24,429 bases of DNA from Tritrichomonas musculus (Eukaryota; Parabasalia; Tritrichomonadida; Tritrichomonadidae), in NCBI GenBank assembly GCA_039105265.1, contig JAPFFF010000369.1, forward strand, positions 1 through 24,429, in the 5' to 3' direction. Position numbers and translations under genes: made by a program. The notes under the pieces are model-generated. The model did no database searches, was not told where the DNA came from, and saw only the letters and a program-made list of their open reading frames with translations. Below are positions 1 to 9,195 of the stretch, piece after piece. Numbering within the stretch: position 1 is the first letter of the stretch; the number at the start of each line of letters is the position of its first letter.

Positions 1-302
1 GCAGCAGCAGCATTGGTGGTGTTTGTAGTGGTGATTATGGTGAAATTTTCATTGTAGTTGTTGTTGTTATTATTAGTGTTTTGTGGTAGTGGCAGCAGTA
101 GTGGTGGCGGTGGCGGTGGTGGTGGTGGTGGTTGGTTGTAGTTTTTCAATTCTAAAACAAGTTTTTTCATGTTCCGACGTTTTTGCTTTTTGAATTTATG
201 CACATGCTTTTCTTTCTCGTCGAGTCGATAAAGTATTGGTGGACAATTTGGATCAATTCCAGAAATCATTATTCCTTTCCACTTGCTATTCTTGGGATGC
301 AT
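1..302 (-). CDS. Partial copy of the 145-aa basic/Pro-Asn-Thr-rich/acidic-tail protein (residues 1-100)
   Basis: The start codon is at 300-302 and reading runs leftward off the window edge inside the poly-Ala tract, so residues 1 to 100 are present and the Thr/Asn-rich end and acidic tail lie outside. The visible part matches the complete copies, including the full-length proline tract. Upstream it has its own TATA box (391-400) and 12-copy minisatellite (454-729). Nothing in the visible part is broken. See the copy at 1737-2174 for the full protein description. Confidence 0.7.
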   Translation of the reverse strand, partial: MHPKNSKWKGIMISGIDPNCPPILYRLDEKEKHVHKFKKQKRRNMKKLVLELKNYNQPPPPPPPPPPLLLPLPQNTNNNNNNYNENFTIITTTNTTNAAA

Positions 303-390
303 TATAAATAAATGAAGTCAGCATAAACGGGTTAAATAAAAATTCAATATAAGATTATCACTTAACTTTGTTTTAAAAAAAAAATATCCA

Positions 391-400
391 GTTTTATATA
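391..400 (-). promoter_or_regulatory. Putative TATA box
   Basis: On the minus strand this reads TATATAAAAC, 89-98 bp upstream of the ATG at 302, between the minisatellite and the start codon. It is a good TATA match, but the surroundings are AT-rich, so a chance match is possible. If used, transcription would start roughly 60 bp before the ATG. Confidence 0.45.
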
Positions 401-453
401 GATTTAAACAAAAAAAAATTCATTATCTAAATTAATAACTAAATACATACACT

Positions 454-729
454 TTGTTTAATCGGATGCATGCGCCTCGTTTAATCGGATGCATGCACCT
501 CGTTCAATCGGATTCATTCATCTCGTTCAATCGGATTCATTCATCTCGTTTAATCGGATGCATGCACCTCGTTTAATCGGATGCATGCACCTCGTTCAAT
601 CGGATTCATTCATCTCGTTTAATCGGATGCATGCACCTTGTTTAATCGGATTCATTCATCTCGTTTAATCGGATTCATTCATCTCGTTCAATCGGATGCA
701 TGCACCTCGTTTAATCGGATGCATGCACA
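454..729 (-). repeat. 23-bp promoter minisatellite, 12 copies
   Basis: Two subtypes of one 23-bp unit: type G contains AATCGGATGCATGCAC (with the 8-bp palindrome TGCATGCA) and type T contains AATCGGATTCATTCATC. Order on the plus strand: G(variant GCGCC), G, T, T, G, G, T, G, T, T, G, G. The period is not a multiple of three, and TAA occurs in each phase on both strands, so it is non-coding. It lies 152-427 bp upstream of the start codon at 302, a position typical of upstream activating sites. Confidence 0.95.
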
Positions 730-1736
730 TTATTTTCCTCATTTATACCAATATTTATTTTTAAAATATTATTTTGTTAATTTATAAAACATTACTATCT
801 ATTTATATTTGTTTATTTATTTGTAATAAACTACTACTTATGCATTGAGTCATAACACTACTACTTCTTTGAACAATCAACCACAACTGCATTGCCTTAT
901 AAACTGCCACTGCTTCTCTCAATCTAATTACACTCATCATTACAATAATTAAACCTCATAATTATTATCATTAACAAAAGAATGTTTAGCAGTTTTCTTA
1001 AATCATACTTTTCATGTACTTATGACTTTCGTGTTTCCCAACAGTTTGAAAAGCTGAGAGGGTAAAAAAAAGTATGAGTTATTTATTTTTTATTATTATT
1101 ATTATTATTATTTCAAAATTGAGAGAGGGGGTAAACAAAAATGTAACTATAATATTGTGAATTATTTTTTCTTTATTTATTTGTATTTATGCATTCTTTA
1201 TAGTAATTTATAAGTTGAGATTCAAAATGGTGATAAAGCGTTGTTTGCTTGTTTATCTTTTGTGACAAAAGCGATGTGGTTGAAAATGTAAAACCAATGC
1301 ATTCAATTGACAAGAAAAAAATTTTTTTTTTCAAATACTTCACTTTTTATATGAATTGGTAAATAATAATACGTTTAATGGTCATTTAACTTTTTATATT
1401 AGCTTTTTGAATGATTTATATTTGTTTATTGATTTGTTAAATGACAAATTTCAAAGGGAGGTTTTGTTTTGAAATAATTTTATCTTTATAAAAATAAATA
1501 ATAAGATATAAATTAAAGAACAAATTAAACATTATGTTTATTATATAAAAGAAATATATAAAATTAAAAACATTTTGAAAGTTTTCGAAGTATGATTATC
1601 AACGATCATCAAAAATAGGTTATCTGATAAAAGTCAATAAATATAATGATACGAGCAGATGAAATGCGTTATATAAAATTCGGTTTAATTATGCTTTACT
1701 CATTGAAGTTTTTCATATTAGAAAAAAGTTATTTGA

Positions 1737-2174
1737 TCAGGGCCATTCCCACCAAAAATCAAGACCGAAATCAGAACCTGAGTCCAGTTCAATATTCGCG
1801 AAATTACAATCGTGATCATCAAGGAGAATCAATTGATCTTGTTCCATCTCTGTGTTGTTGTTAGTAGTAGTAGCAGCAGCAGCATTGGTGGTGTTTGTAG
1901 TGGTGATTATGGTGAAATTTTCATTGTAGTTGTTGTTGTTATTATTAGTGTTTTGTGGTAGTGGCAGCAGTAGTGGTGGCGGTGGCGGTGGTGGTGGTGG
2001 TGGTTGGTTGTAGTTTTTCAATTCTAAAACAAGTTTTTTCATGTTCCGACGTTTTTGCTTTTTGAATTTATGCACATGCTTTTCTTTCTCGTCGAGTCGA
2101 TAAAGTATTGGTGGACAATTTGGATCAATTCCAGAAATCATTATTCCTTTCCACTTGCTATTCTTGGGATGCAT
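1737..2174 (-). CDS. Unrecognised 145-aa protein, transcription-factor-like composition (array copy 2, reference copy)
   Basis: I do not recognise the family. Seen in the sequence: residues 1-55 are basic, with two Lys/Arg clusters (KFKKQKRR at 36-43, then MKK at 45-47) that look like a nuclear localisation signal. Residues 58-67 are ten prolines, followed by LLLPLP. Residues 75-107 are Asn/Thr/Ala-rich. Residues 109-145 are acidic and aromatic, ending DSGSDFGLDFWWEWP, the kind of composition found in acidic activation domains. Residues 24-43 (LYRLDEKEKHVHK and onward) weakly recall the last helix of fungal MATA-type HMG boxes, but the preceding helices are absent, so this is only a hint. An in-frame TGA lies 18 bp upstream of the ATG and a TATA box 89-98 bp upstream, which favours this start. 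An alternative is that an upstream exon splices into this frame just after the ATG. The reading frame is intact in all ten complete copies. Confidence 0.6.
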   Translation of the reverse strand: MHPKNSKWKGIMISGIDPNCPPILYRLDEKEKHVHKFKKQKRRNMKKLVLELKNYNQPPPPPPPPPPLLLPLPQNTNNNNNNYNENFTIITTTNTTNAAAATTTNNNTEMEQDQLILLDDHDCNFANIELDSGSDFGLDFWWEWP

Positions 2175-2262
2175 TATAAATAAATGAAGTCAGCATAAAC
2201 GGGTTAAATAAAAATTCAATATAAGATTATCACTTAACTTTGTTTTAAAAAAAAAATATCCA

Positions 2263-2272
2263 GTTTTATATA
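2263..2272 (-). promoter_or_regulatory. Putative TATA box
   Basis: TATATAAAAC on the minus strand, upstream of the gene starting at 2174. Confidence 0.45.
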
Positions 2273-2325
2273 GATTTAAACAAAAAAAAATTCATTATCT
2301 AAATTAATAACTAAATACATACACT

Positions 2326-2601
2326 TTGTTTAATCGGATGCATGCGCCTCGTTTAATCGGATGCATGCACCTCGTTCAATCGGATTCATTCATCTCGTTC
2401 AATCGGATTCATTCATCTCGTTTAATCGGATGCATGCACCTCGTTTAATCGGATGCATGCACCTCGTTCAATCGGATTCATTCATCTCGTTTAATCGGAT
2501 GCATGCACCTTGTTTAATCGGATTCATTCATCTCGTTTAATCGGATTCATTCATCTCGTTCAATCGGATGCATGCACCTCGTTTAATCGGATGCATGCAC
2601 A
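2326..2601 (-). repeat. 23-bp promoter minisatellite, 12 copies
   Basis: Same copy order as at 454-729, upstream of the gene starting at 2174. Confidence 0.95.
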
Positions 2602-2957
2602 TTATTTTCCTCATTTATACCAATATTTATTTTTAAAATATTATTTTGTTAATTTATAAAACATTACTATCTATTTATATTTGTTTATTTATTTGTAATA
2701 AACTACTACTTATGCATTGAGTCATAACACTACTACTTCTTTGAACAATCAACCACAACTGCATTGCCTTATAAACTGCCACTGCTTCTCTCAATCTAAT
2801 TACACTCATCATTACAATAATTAAACCTCATAATTATTATCATTAACAAAAGAATGTTTAGCAGTTTTCTTAAATCATACTTTTCATGTACTTATGACTT
2901 TCGTGTTTCCCAACAGTTTGAAAAGCTGAGAGGGTAAAAAAAAGTATGAGTTATTTA

Positions 2958-2990
<33 letters not shown>

Positions 2991-3614
2991 TCAAAATTGA
3001 GAGAGGGGGTAAACAAAAATGTAACTATAATATTGTGAATTATTTTTTCTTTATTTATTTGTATTTATGCATTCTTTATAGTAATTTATAAGTTGAGATT
3101 CAAAATGGTGATAAAGCGTTGTTTGCTTGTTTATCTTTTGTGACAAAAGCGATGTGGTTGAAAATGTAAAACCAATGCATTCAATTGACAAGAAAAAAAT
3201 TTTTTTTTTCAAATACTTCACTTTTTATATGAATTGGTAAATAATAATACGTTTAATGGTCATTTAACTTTTTATATTAGCTTTTTGAATGATTTATATT
3301 TGTTTATTGATTTGTTAAATGACAAATTTCAAAGGGAGGTTTTGTTTTGAAATAATTTTATCTTTATAAAAATAAATAATAAGATATAAATTAAAGAACA
3401 AATTAAACATTATGTTTATTATATAAAAGAAATATATAAAATTAAAAACATTTTGAAAGTTTTCGAAGTATGATTATCAACGATCATCAAAAATAGGTTA
3501 TCTGATAAAAGTCAATAAATATAATGATACGAGCAGATGAAATGCGTTATATAAAATTCGGTTTAATTATGCTTTACTCATTGAAGTTTTTCATATTAGA
3601 AAAAAGTTATTTGA

Positions 3615-4052
3615 TCAGGGCCATTCCCACCAAAAATCAAGACCGAAATCAGAACCTGAGTCCAGTTCAATATTCGCGAAATTACAATCGTGATCATCAA
3701 GGAGAATCAATTGATCTTGTTCCATCTCTGTGTTGTTGTTAGTAGTAGTAGCAGCAGCAGCATTGGTGGTGTTTGTAGTGGTGATTATGGTGAAATTTTC
3801 ATTGTAGTTGTTGTTGTTATTATTAGTGTTTTGTGGTAGTGGCAGCAGTAGTGGTGGCGGTGGCGGTGGTGGTGGTGGTGGTTGGTTGTAGTTTTTCAAT
3901 TCTAAAACAAGTTTTTTCATGTTCCGACGTTTTTGCTTTTTGAATTTATGCACATGCTTTTCTTTCTCGTCGAGTCGATAAAGTATTGGTGGACAATTTG
4001 GATCAATTCCAGAAATCATTATTCCTTTCCACTTGCTATTCTTGGGATGCAT
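3615..4052 (-). CDS. 145-aa transcription-factor-like protein, array copy 3
   Basis: The translation is identical to the copy at 1737-2174, with ten prolines at residues 58-67. The start (4050-4052) is preceded by the TATA-like site at 4141-4150 and a 12-copy 23-bp minisatellite at 4204-4479. The far-upstream region of this copy carries an A at 4657 where most units have C. The neighbouring copies are in the same orientation with about 1.44 kb of non-coding sequence between successive genes, so each copy would be transcribed from its own promoter. Function is unknown. Confidence 0.58.
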   Translation of the reverse strand: MHPKNSKWKGIMISGIDPNCPPILYRLDEKEKHVHKFKKQKRRNMKKLVLELKNYNQPPPPPPPPPPLLLPLPQNTNNNNNNYNENFTIITTTNTTNAAAATTTNNNTEMEQDQLILLDDHDCNFANIELDSGSDFGLDFWWEWP

Positions 4053-4140
4053 TATAAATAAATGAAGTCAGCATAAACGGGTTAAATAAAAATTCAATAT
4101 AAGATTATCACTTAACTTTGTTTTAAAAAAAAAATATCCA

Positions 4141-4150
4141 GTTTTATATA
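4141..4150 (-). promoter_or_regulatory. Putative TATA box
   Basis: TATATAAAAC on the minus strand, upstream of the gene starting at 4052. Confidence 0.45.
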
Positions 4151-4203
4151 GATTTAAACAAAAAAAAATTCATTATCTAAATTAATAACTAAATACATAC
4201 ACT

Positions 4204-4479
4204 TTGTTTAATCGGATGCATGCGCCTCGTTTAATCGGATGCATGCACCTCGTTCAATCGGATTCATTCATCTCGTTCAATCGGATTCATTCATCTCGTT
4301 TAATCGGATGCATGCACCTCGTTTAATCGGATGCATGCACCTCGTTCAATCGGATTCATTCATCTCGTTTAATCGGATGCATGCACCTTGTTTAATCGGA
4401 TTCATTCATCTCGTTTAATCGGATTCATTCATCTCGTTCAATCGGATGCATGCACCTCGTTTAATCGGATGCATGCACA
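4204..4479 (-). repeat. 23-bp promoter minisatellite, 12 copies
   Basis: Same copy order as at 454-729, upstream of the gene starting at 4052. Confidence 0.95.
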
Positions 4480-4835
4480 TTATTTTCCTCATTTATACCA
4501 ATATTTATTTTTAAAATATTATTTTGTTAATTTATAAAACATTACTATCTATTTATATTTGTTTATTTATTTGTAATAAACTACTACTTATGCATTGAGT
4601 CATAACACTACTACTTCTTTGAACAATCAACCACAACTGCATTGCCTTATAAACTGACACTGCTTCTCTCAATCTAATTACACTCATCATTACAATAATT
4701 AAACCTCATAATTATTATCATTAACAAAAGAATGTTTAGCAGTTTTCTTAAATCATACTTTTCATGTACTTATGACTTTCGTGTTTCCCAACAGTTTGAA
4801 AAGCTGAGAGGGTAAAAAAAAGTATGAGTTATTTA

Positions 4836-4868
<33 letters not shown>

Positions 4869-5492
4869 TCAAAATTGAGAGAGGGGGTAAACAAAAATGT
4901 AACTATAATATTGTGAATTATTTTTTCTTTATTTATTTGTATTTATGCATTCTTTATAGTAATTTATAAGTTGAGATTCAAAATGGTGATAAAGCGTTGT
5001 TTGCTTGTTTATCTTTTGTGACAAAAGCGATGTGGTTGAAAATGTAAAACCAATGCATTCAATTGACAAGAAAAAAATTTTTTTTTTCAAATACTTCACT
5101 TTTTATATGAATTGGTAAATAATAATACGTTTAATGGTCATTTAACTTTTTATATTAGCTTTTTGAATGATTTATATTTGTTTATTGATTTGTTAAATGA
5201 CAAATTTCAAAGGGAGGTTTTGTTTTGAAATAATTTTATCTTTATAAAAATAAATAATAAGATATAAATTAAAGAACAAATTAAACATTATGTTTATTAT
5301 ATAAAAGAAATATATAAAATTAAAAACATTTTGAAAGTTTTCGAAGTATGATTATCAACGATCATCAAAAATAGGTTATCTGATAAAAGTCAATAAATAT
5401 AATGATACGAGCAGATGAAATGCGTTATATAAAATTCGGTTTAATTATGCTTTACTCATTGAAGTTTTTCATATTAGAAAAAAGTTATTTGA

Positions 5493-5918
5493 TCAGGGCC
5501 ATTCCCACCAAAAATCAAGACCGAAATCAGAACCTGAGTCCAGTTCAATATTCGCGAAATTACAATCGTGATCATCAAGGAGAATCAATTGATCTTGTTC
5601 CATCTCTGTGTTGTTGTTAGTAGTAGTAGCAGCAGCAGCATTGGTGGTGTTTGTAGTGGTGATTATGGTGAAATTTTCATTGTAGTTGTTGTTGTTATTA
5701 TTAGTGTTTTGTGGTAGTGGCAGCAGTAGTGGTGGCGGTGGCGGTGGTTGGTTGTAGTTTTTCAATTCTAAAACAAGTTTTTTCATGTTCCGACGTTTTT
5801 GCTTTTTGAATTTATGCACATGCTTTTCTTTCTCGTCGAGTCGATAAAGTATTGGTGGACAATTTGGATCAATTCCAGAAATCATTATTCCTTTCCACTT
5901 GCTATTCTTGGGATGCAT
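5493..5918 (-). CDS. 141-aa length variant of the array protein, array copy 4
   Basis: This is the only copy whose protein differs. The proline tract is six residues instead of ten, caused by loss of 12 bp from the GGT-type trinucleotide run on the plus strand (around 5741-5750). The loss is in frame, so the basic N-terminus and the acidic WW-containing tail are unchanged. Trinucleotide slippage that removes whole codons is the obvious mechanism. That the one length change in the coding region keeps the frame is compatible with selection on the protein, but one event proves nothing. Function is unknown. Confidence 0.58.
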   Translation of the reverse strand: MHPKNSKWKGIMISGIDPNCPPILYRLDEKEKHVHKFKKQKRRNMKKLVLELKNYNQPPPPPPLLLPLPQNTNNNNNNYNENFTIITTTNTTNAAAATTTNNNTEMEQDQLILLDDHDCNFANIELDSGSDFGLDFWWEWP

Positions 5919-6006
5919 TATAAATAAATGAAGTCAGCATAAACGGGTTAAATAAAAATTCAATATAAGATTATCACTTAACTTTGTTTTAAAAAAAAAA
6001 TATCCA

Positions 6007-6016
6007 GTTTTATATA
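6007..6016 (-). promoter_or_regulatory. Putative TATA box
   Basis: TATATAAAAC on the minus strand, upstream of the gene starting at 5918. Confidence 0.45.
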
Positions 6017-6069
6017 GATTTAAACAAAAAAAAATTCATTATCTAAATTAATAACTAAATACATACACT

Positions 6070-6345
6070 TTGTTTAATCGGATGCATGCGCCTCGTTTAA
6101 TCGGATGCATGCACCTCGTTCAATCGGATTCATTCATCTCGTTCAATCGGATTCATTCATCTCGTTTAATCGGATGCATGCACCTCGTTTAATCGGATGC
6201 ATGCACCTCGTTCAATCGGATTCATTCATCTCGTTTAATCGGATGCATGCACCTTGTTTAATCGGATTCATTCATCTCGTTTAATCGGATTCATTCATCT
6301 CGTTCAATCGGATGCATGCACCTCGTTTAATCGGATGCATGCACA
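6070..6345 (-). repeat. 23-bp promoter minisatellite, 12 copies
   Basis: Same copy order as at 454-729, upstream of the 141-codon gene variant starting at 5918. Confidence 0.95.
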
Positions 6346-6701
6346 TTATTTTCCTCATTTATACCAATATTTATTTTTAAAATATTATTTTGTTAATTTA
6401 TAAAACATTACTATCTATTTATATTTGTTTATTTATTTGTAATAAACTACTACTTATGCATTGAGTCATAACACTACTACTTCTTTGAACAATCAACCAC
6501 AACTGCATTGCCTTATAAACTGCCACTGCTTCTCTCAATCTAATTACACTCATCATTACAATAATTAAACCTCATAATTATTATCATTAACAAAAGAATG
6601 TTTAGCAGTTTTCTTAAATCATACTTTTCATGTACTTATGACTTTCGTGTTTCCCAACAGTTTGAAAAGCTGAGAGGGTAAAAAAAAGTATGAGTTATTT
6701 A

Positions 6702-6734
<33 letters not shown>

Positions 6735-7358
6735 TCAAAATTGAGAGAGGGGGTAAACAAAAATGTAACTATAATATTGTGAATTATTTTTTCTTTATTT
6801 ATTTGTATTTATGCATTCTTTATAGTAATTTATAAGTTGAGATTCAAAATGGTGATAAAGCGTTGTTTGCTTGTTTATCTTTTGTGACAAAAGCGATGTG
6901 GTTGAAAATGTAAAACCAATGCATTCAATTGACAAGAAAAAAATTTTTTTTTTCAAATACTTCACTTTTTATATGAATTGGTAAATAATAATACGTTTAA
7001 TGGTCATTTAACTTTTTATATTAGCTTTTTGAATGATTTATATTTGTTTATTGATTTGTTAAATGACAAATTTCAAAGGGAGGTTTTGTTTTGAAATAAT
7101 TTTATCTTTATAAAAATAAATAATAAGATATAAATTAAAGAACAAATTAAACATTATGTTTATTATATAAAAGAAATATATAAAATTAAAAACATTTTGA
7201 AAGTTTTCGAAGTATGATTATCAACGATCATCAAAAATAGGTTATCTGATAAAAGTCAATAAATATAATGATACGAGCAGATGAAATGCGTTATATAAAA
7301 TTCGGTTTAATTATGCTTTACTCATTGAAGTTTTTCATATTAGAAAAAAGTTATTTGA

Positions 7359-7796
7359 TCAGGGCCATTCCCACCAAAAATCAAGACCGAAATCAGAACC
7401 TGAGTCCAGTTCAATATTCGCGAAATTACAATCGTGATCATCAAGGAGAATCAATTGATCTTGTTCCATCTCTGTGTTGTTGTTAGTAGTAGTAGCAGCA
7501 GCAGCATTGGTGGTGTTTGTAGTGGTGATTATGGTGAAATTTTCATTGTAGTTGTTGTTGTTATTATTAGTGTTTTGTGGTAGTGGCAGCAGTAGTGGTG
7601 GCGGTGGCGGTGGTGGTGGTGGTGGTTGGTTGTAGTTTTTCAATTCTAAAACAAGTTTTTTCATGTTCCGACGTTTTTGCTTTTTGAATTTATGCACATG
7701 CTTTTCTTTCTCGTCGAGTCGATAAAGTATTGGTGGACAATTTGGATCAATTCCAGAAATCATTATTCCTTTCCACTTGCTATTCTTGGGATGCAT
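7359..7796 (-). CDS. 145-aa transcription-factor-like protein, array copy 5 (Helitron in its upstream region)
   Basis: The protein is identical to the reference copy. This gene is unusual for its context. Its TATA box (7885-7894) and promoter minisatellite (7948-8223) are intact, but the Helitron lies about 1.2 kb upstream of its start codon (8989-14246). The insertion therefore leaves the proximal promoter alone, while separating this gene by about 6.7 kb from the next copy. Any regulatory element in the distal AT-rich spacer would be displaced by 5.3 kb. Function is unknown. Confidence 0.58.
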   Translation of the reverse strand: MHPKNSKWKGIMISGIDPNCPPILYRLDEKEKHVHKFKKQKRRNMKKLVLELKNYNQPPPPPPPPPPLLLPLPQNTNNNNNNYNENFTIITTTNTTNAAAATTTNNNTEMEQDQLILLDDHDCNFANIELDSGSDFGLDFWWEWP

Positions 7797-7884
7797 TATA
7801 AATAAATGAAGTCAGCATAAACGGGTTAAATAAAAATTCAATATAAGATTATCACTTAACTTTGTTTTAAAAAAAAAATATCCA

Positions 7885-7894
7885 GTTTTATATA
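7885..7894 (-). promoter_or_regulatory. Putative TATA box
   Basis: TATATAAAAC on the minus strand, upstream of the gene starting at 7796. Confidence 0.45.
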
Positions 7895-7947
7895 GATTTA
7901 AACAAAAAAAAATTCATTATCTAAATTAATAACTAAATACATACACT

Positions 7948-8223
7948 TTGTTTAATCGGATGCATGCGCCTCGTTTAATCGGATGCATGCACCTCGTTCA
8001 ATCGGATTCATTCATCTCGTTCAATCGGATTCATTCATCTCGTTTAATCGGATGCATGCACCTCGTTTAATCGGATGCATGCACCTCGTTCAATCGGATT
8101 CATTCATCTCGTTTAATCGGATGCATGCACCTTGTTTAATCGGATTCATTCATCTCGTTTAATCGGATTCATTCATCTCGTTCAATCGGATGCATGCACC
8201 TCGTTTAATCGGATGCATGCACA
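7948..8223 (-). repeat. 23-bp promoter minisatellite, 12 copies
   Basis: Same copy order as at 454-729. The unit holding it is otherwise of the A-variant type and carries the Helitron 766 bp further on. Confidence 0.95.
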
Positions 8224-8573
8224 TTATTTTCCTCATTTATACCAATATTTATTTTTAAAATATTATTTTGTTAATTTATAAAACATTACTATCTATTTAT
8301 ATTTGTTTATTTATTTGTAATAAACTACTACTTATGCATTGAGTCATAACACTACTACTTCTTTGAACAATCAACCACAACTGCATTGCCTTATAAACTG
8401 ACACTGCTTCTCTCAATCTAATTACACTCATCATTACAATAATTAAACCTCATAATTATTATCATTAACAAAAGAATGTTTAGCAGTTTTCTTAAATCAT
8501 ACTTTTCATGTACTTATGACTTTCGTGTTTCCCAACAGTTTGAAAAGCTGAGAGGGTAAAAAAAAGTATGAGT

Positions 8574-8612
<39 letters not shown>

Positions 8613-8988
8613 TCAAAATTGAGAGAGGGGGTAAACAAAAATGTAACTATAATATTGTGAATTATTTTTTCTTTATTTATTTGTATTTATGCATTCTTTA
8701 TAGTAATTTATAAGTTGAGATTCAAAATGGTGATAAAGCGTTGTTTGCTTGTTTATCTTTTGTGACAAAAGCGATGTGGTTGAAAATGTAAAACCAATGC
8801 ATTCAATTGACAAGAAAAAAATTTTTTTTTTCAAATACTTCACTTTTTATATGAATTGGTAAATAATAATACGTTTAATGGTCATTTAACTTTTTATATT
8901 AGCTTTTTGAATGATTTATATTTGTTTATTGATTTGTTAAATGACAAATTTCAAAGGGAGGTTTTGTTTTGAAATAATTTTATCTTTA

Positions 8989-9195
8989 TCCTATATATAA
9001 TAAGAGTTCATTTTGAACATAGGCTTAAAAAAATCAGAATAATATCAGTATATCAAATCTATCATTAAAAAAATCCTATCTCTAATATATAAAGAGTTTT
9101 TATTCAAAAATGATTAAAATATAATATTTTTTAACTTTTTGAGAGCGAAAAGGTGGATGAAAAAAAATCACTTCATATCTTTGATTTGATATTCT
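8989..9195 (+). other. Helitron 5' terminal region
   Basis: The first 18 bases, TCCTATATATAATAAGAG, resemble the AT-rich 5' ends of many Helitrons. A small hairpin (GTTCA at 9006-9010 with TGAAC at 9014-9018) follows, then AACATAGG at 9016-9023, an octamer that recurs just before the 3' hairpin at 14201-14208. The rest is unique AT-rich sequence with no coding potential, joining the satellite at about 9196. Confidence 0.7.
9079..9156 (+). other. Internal Helitron-end-like sequences (possible nested remnant)
   Basis: TCTCTAATATATAAAGAG at 9079-9096 looks like a second Helitron 5' end and resembles the real end at 8989. Further on, 9134-9156 reads ACTTTTTGAGAGCGAA followed by AAGGTGG, close to the left arm, loop and far end of the real 3' hairpin (14211-14237) with the middle missing. 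Together they may be the remains of a short element or an older terminus. The AT-rich background makes coincidence possible. Confidence 0.3.

Larger units (their letters stand above)
1..1736. repeat. Array unit 0 (left-truncated)
   Basis: Contains the partial gene, then TATA site, 12-copy minisatellite and about 1 kb of AT-rich spacer (730-1736). The spacer holds a TTA microsatellite at 1090-1113 of 8 triplets, two fewer than in the other units; this explains the 1872-bp spacing. The diagnostic site in AAACTG(C/A)CACTG is C. No gene, tRNA or other RNA was recognised in 730-1736. Confidence 0.93.
1737..3614. repeat. Array unit 1 (1878 bp, common type)
   Basis: Reference unit: gene 1737-2174, minisatellite 2326-2601, AT-rich spacer 2602-3614 with a ten-triplet TTA tract at 2962-2991. 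The diagnostic site is C. In the spacer I see homopolymer A/T runs, and no open reading frame with support on either strand. Confidence 0.95.
3615..5492. repeat. Array unit 2 (1878 bp, A variant)
   Basis: Same layout as unit 1. It has A at 4657 but the common edge of the TTA tract, so it carries only one of the two linked variants seen in units 4, 5 and 8. The spacer 4480-5492 holds no recognisable gene. Confidence 0.95.
5493..7358. repeat. Array unit 3 (1866 bp, proline-tract deletion)
   Basis: Common type (C at the diagnostic site) but 12 bp shorter in the coding proline tract. The spacer 6346-7358 is the usual AT-rich sequence with a TTA tract and no recognised gene. Confidence 0.95.

Noticed and set aside
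454-729. CRISPR-like array
   Set aside because: The 23-bp repeats are contiguous, with no unique spacers, and the DNA is eukaryotic.
730-1736. tRNA, 5S or other small RNA gene in the spacer
   Set aside because: I looked for clover-leaf arms and internal promoter boxes and saw none. Only AT-rich sequence and a TTA tract are present.
1646-1864. 72-codon plus-strand reading frame repeated in every unit
   Set aside because: Its second part is the antisense of the 145-codon gene tail, it has no recognisable domain, and it ends in Cys codons from the TGT/TTG trinucleotide run. It is repeated only because the unit is.
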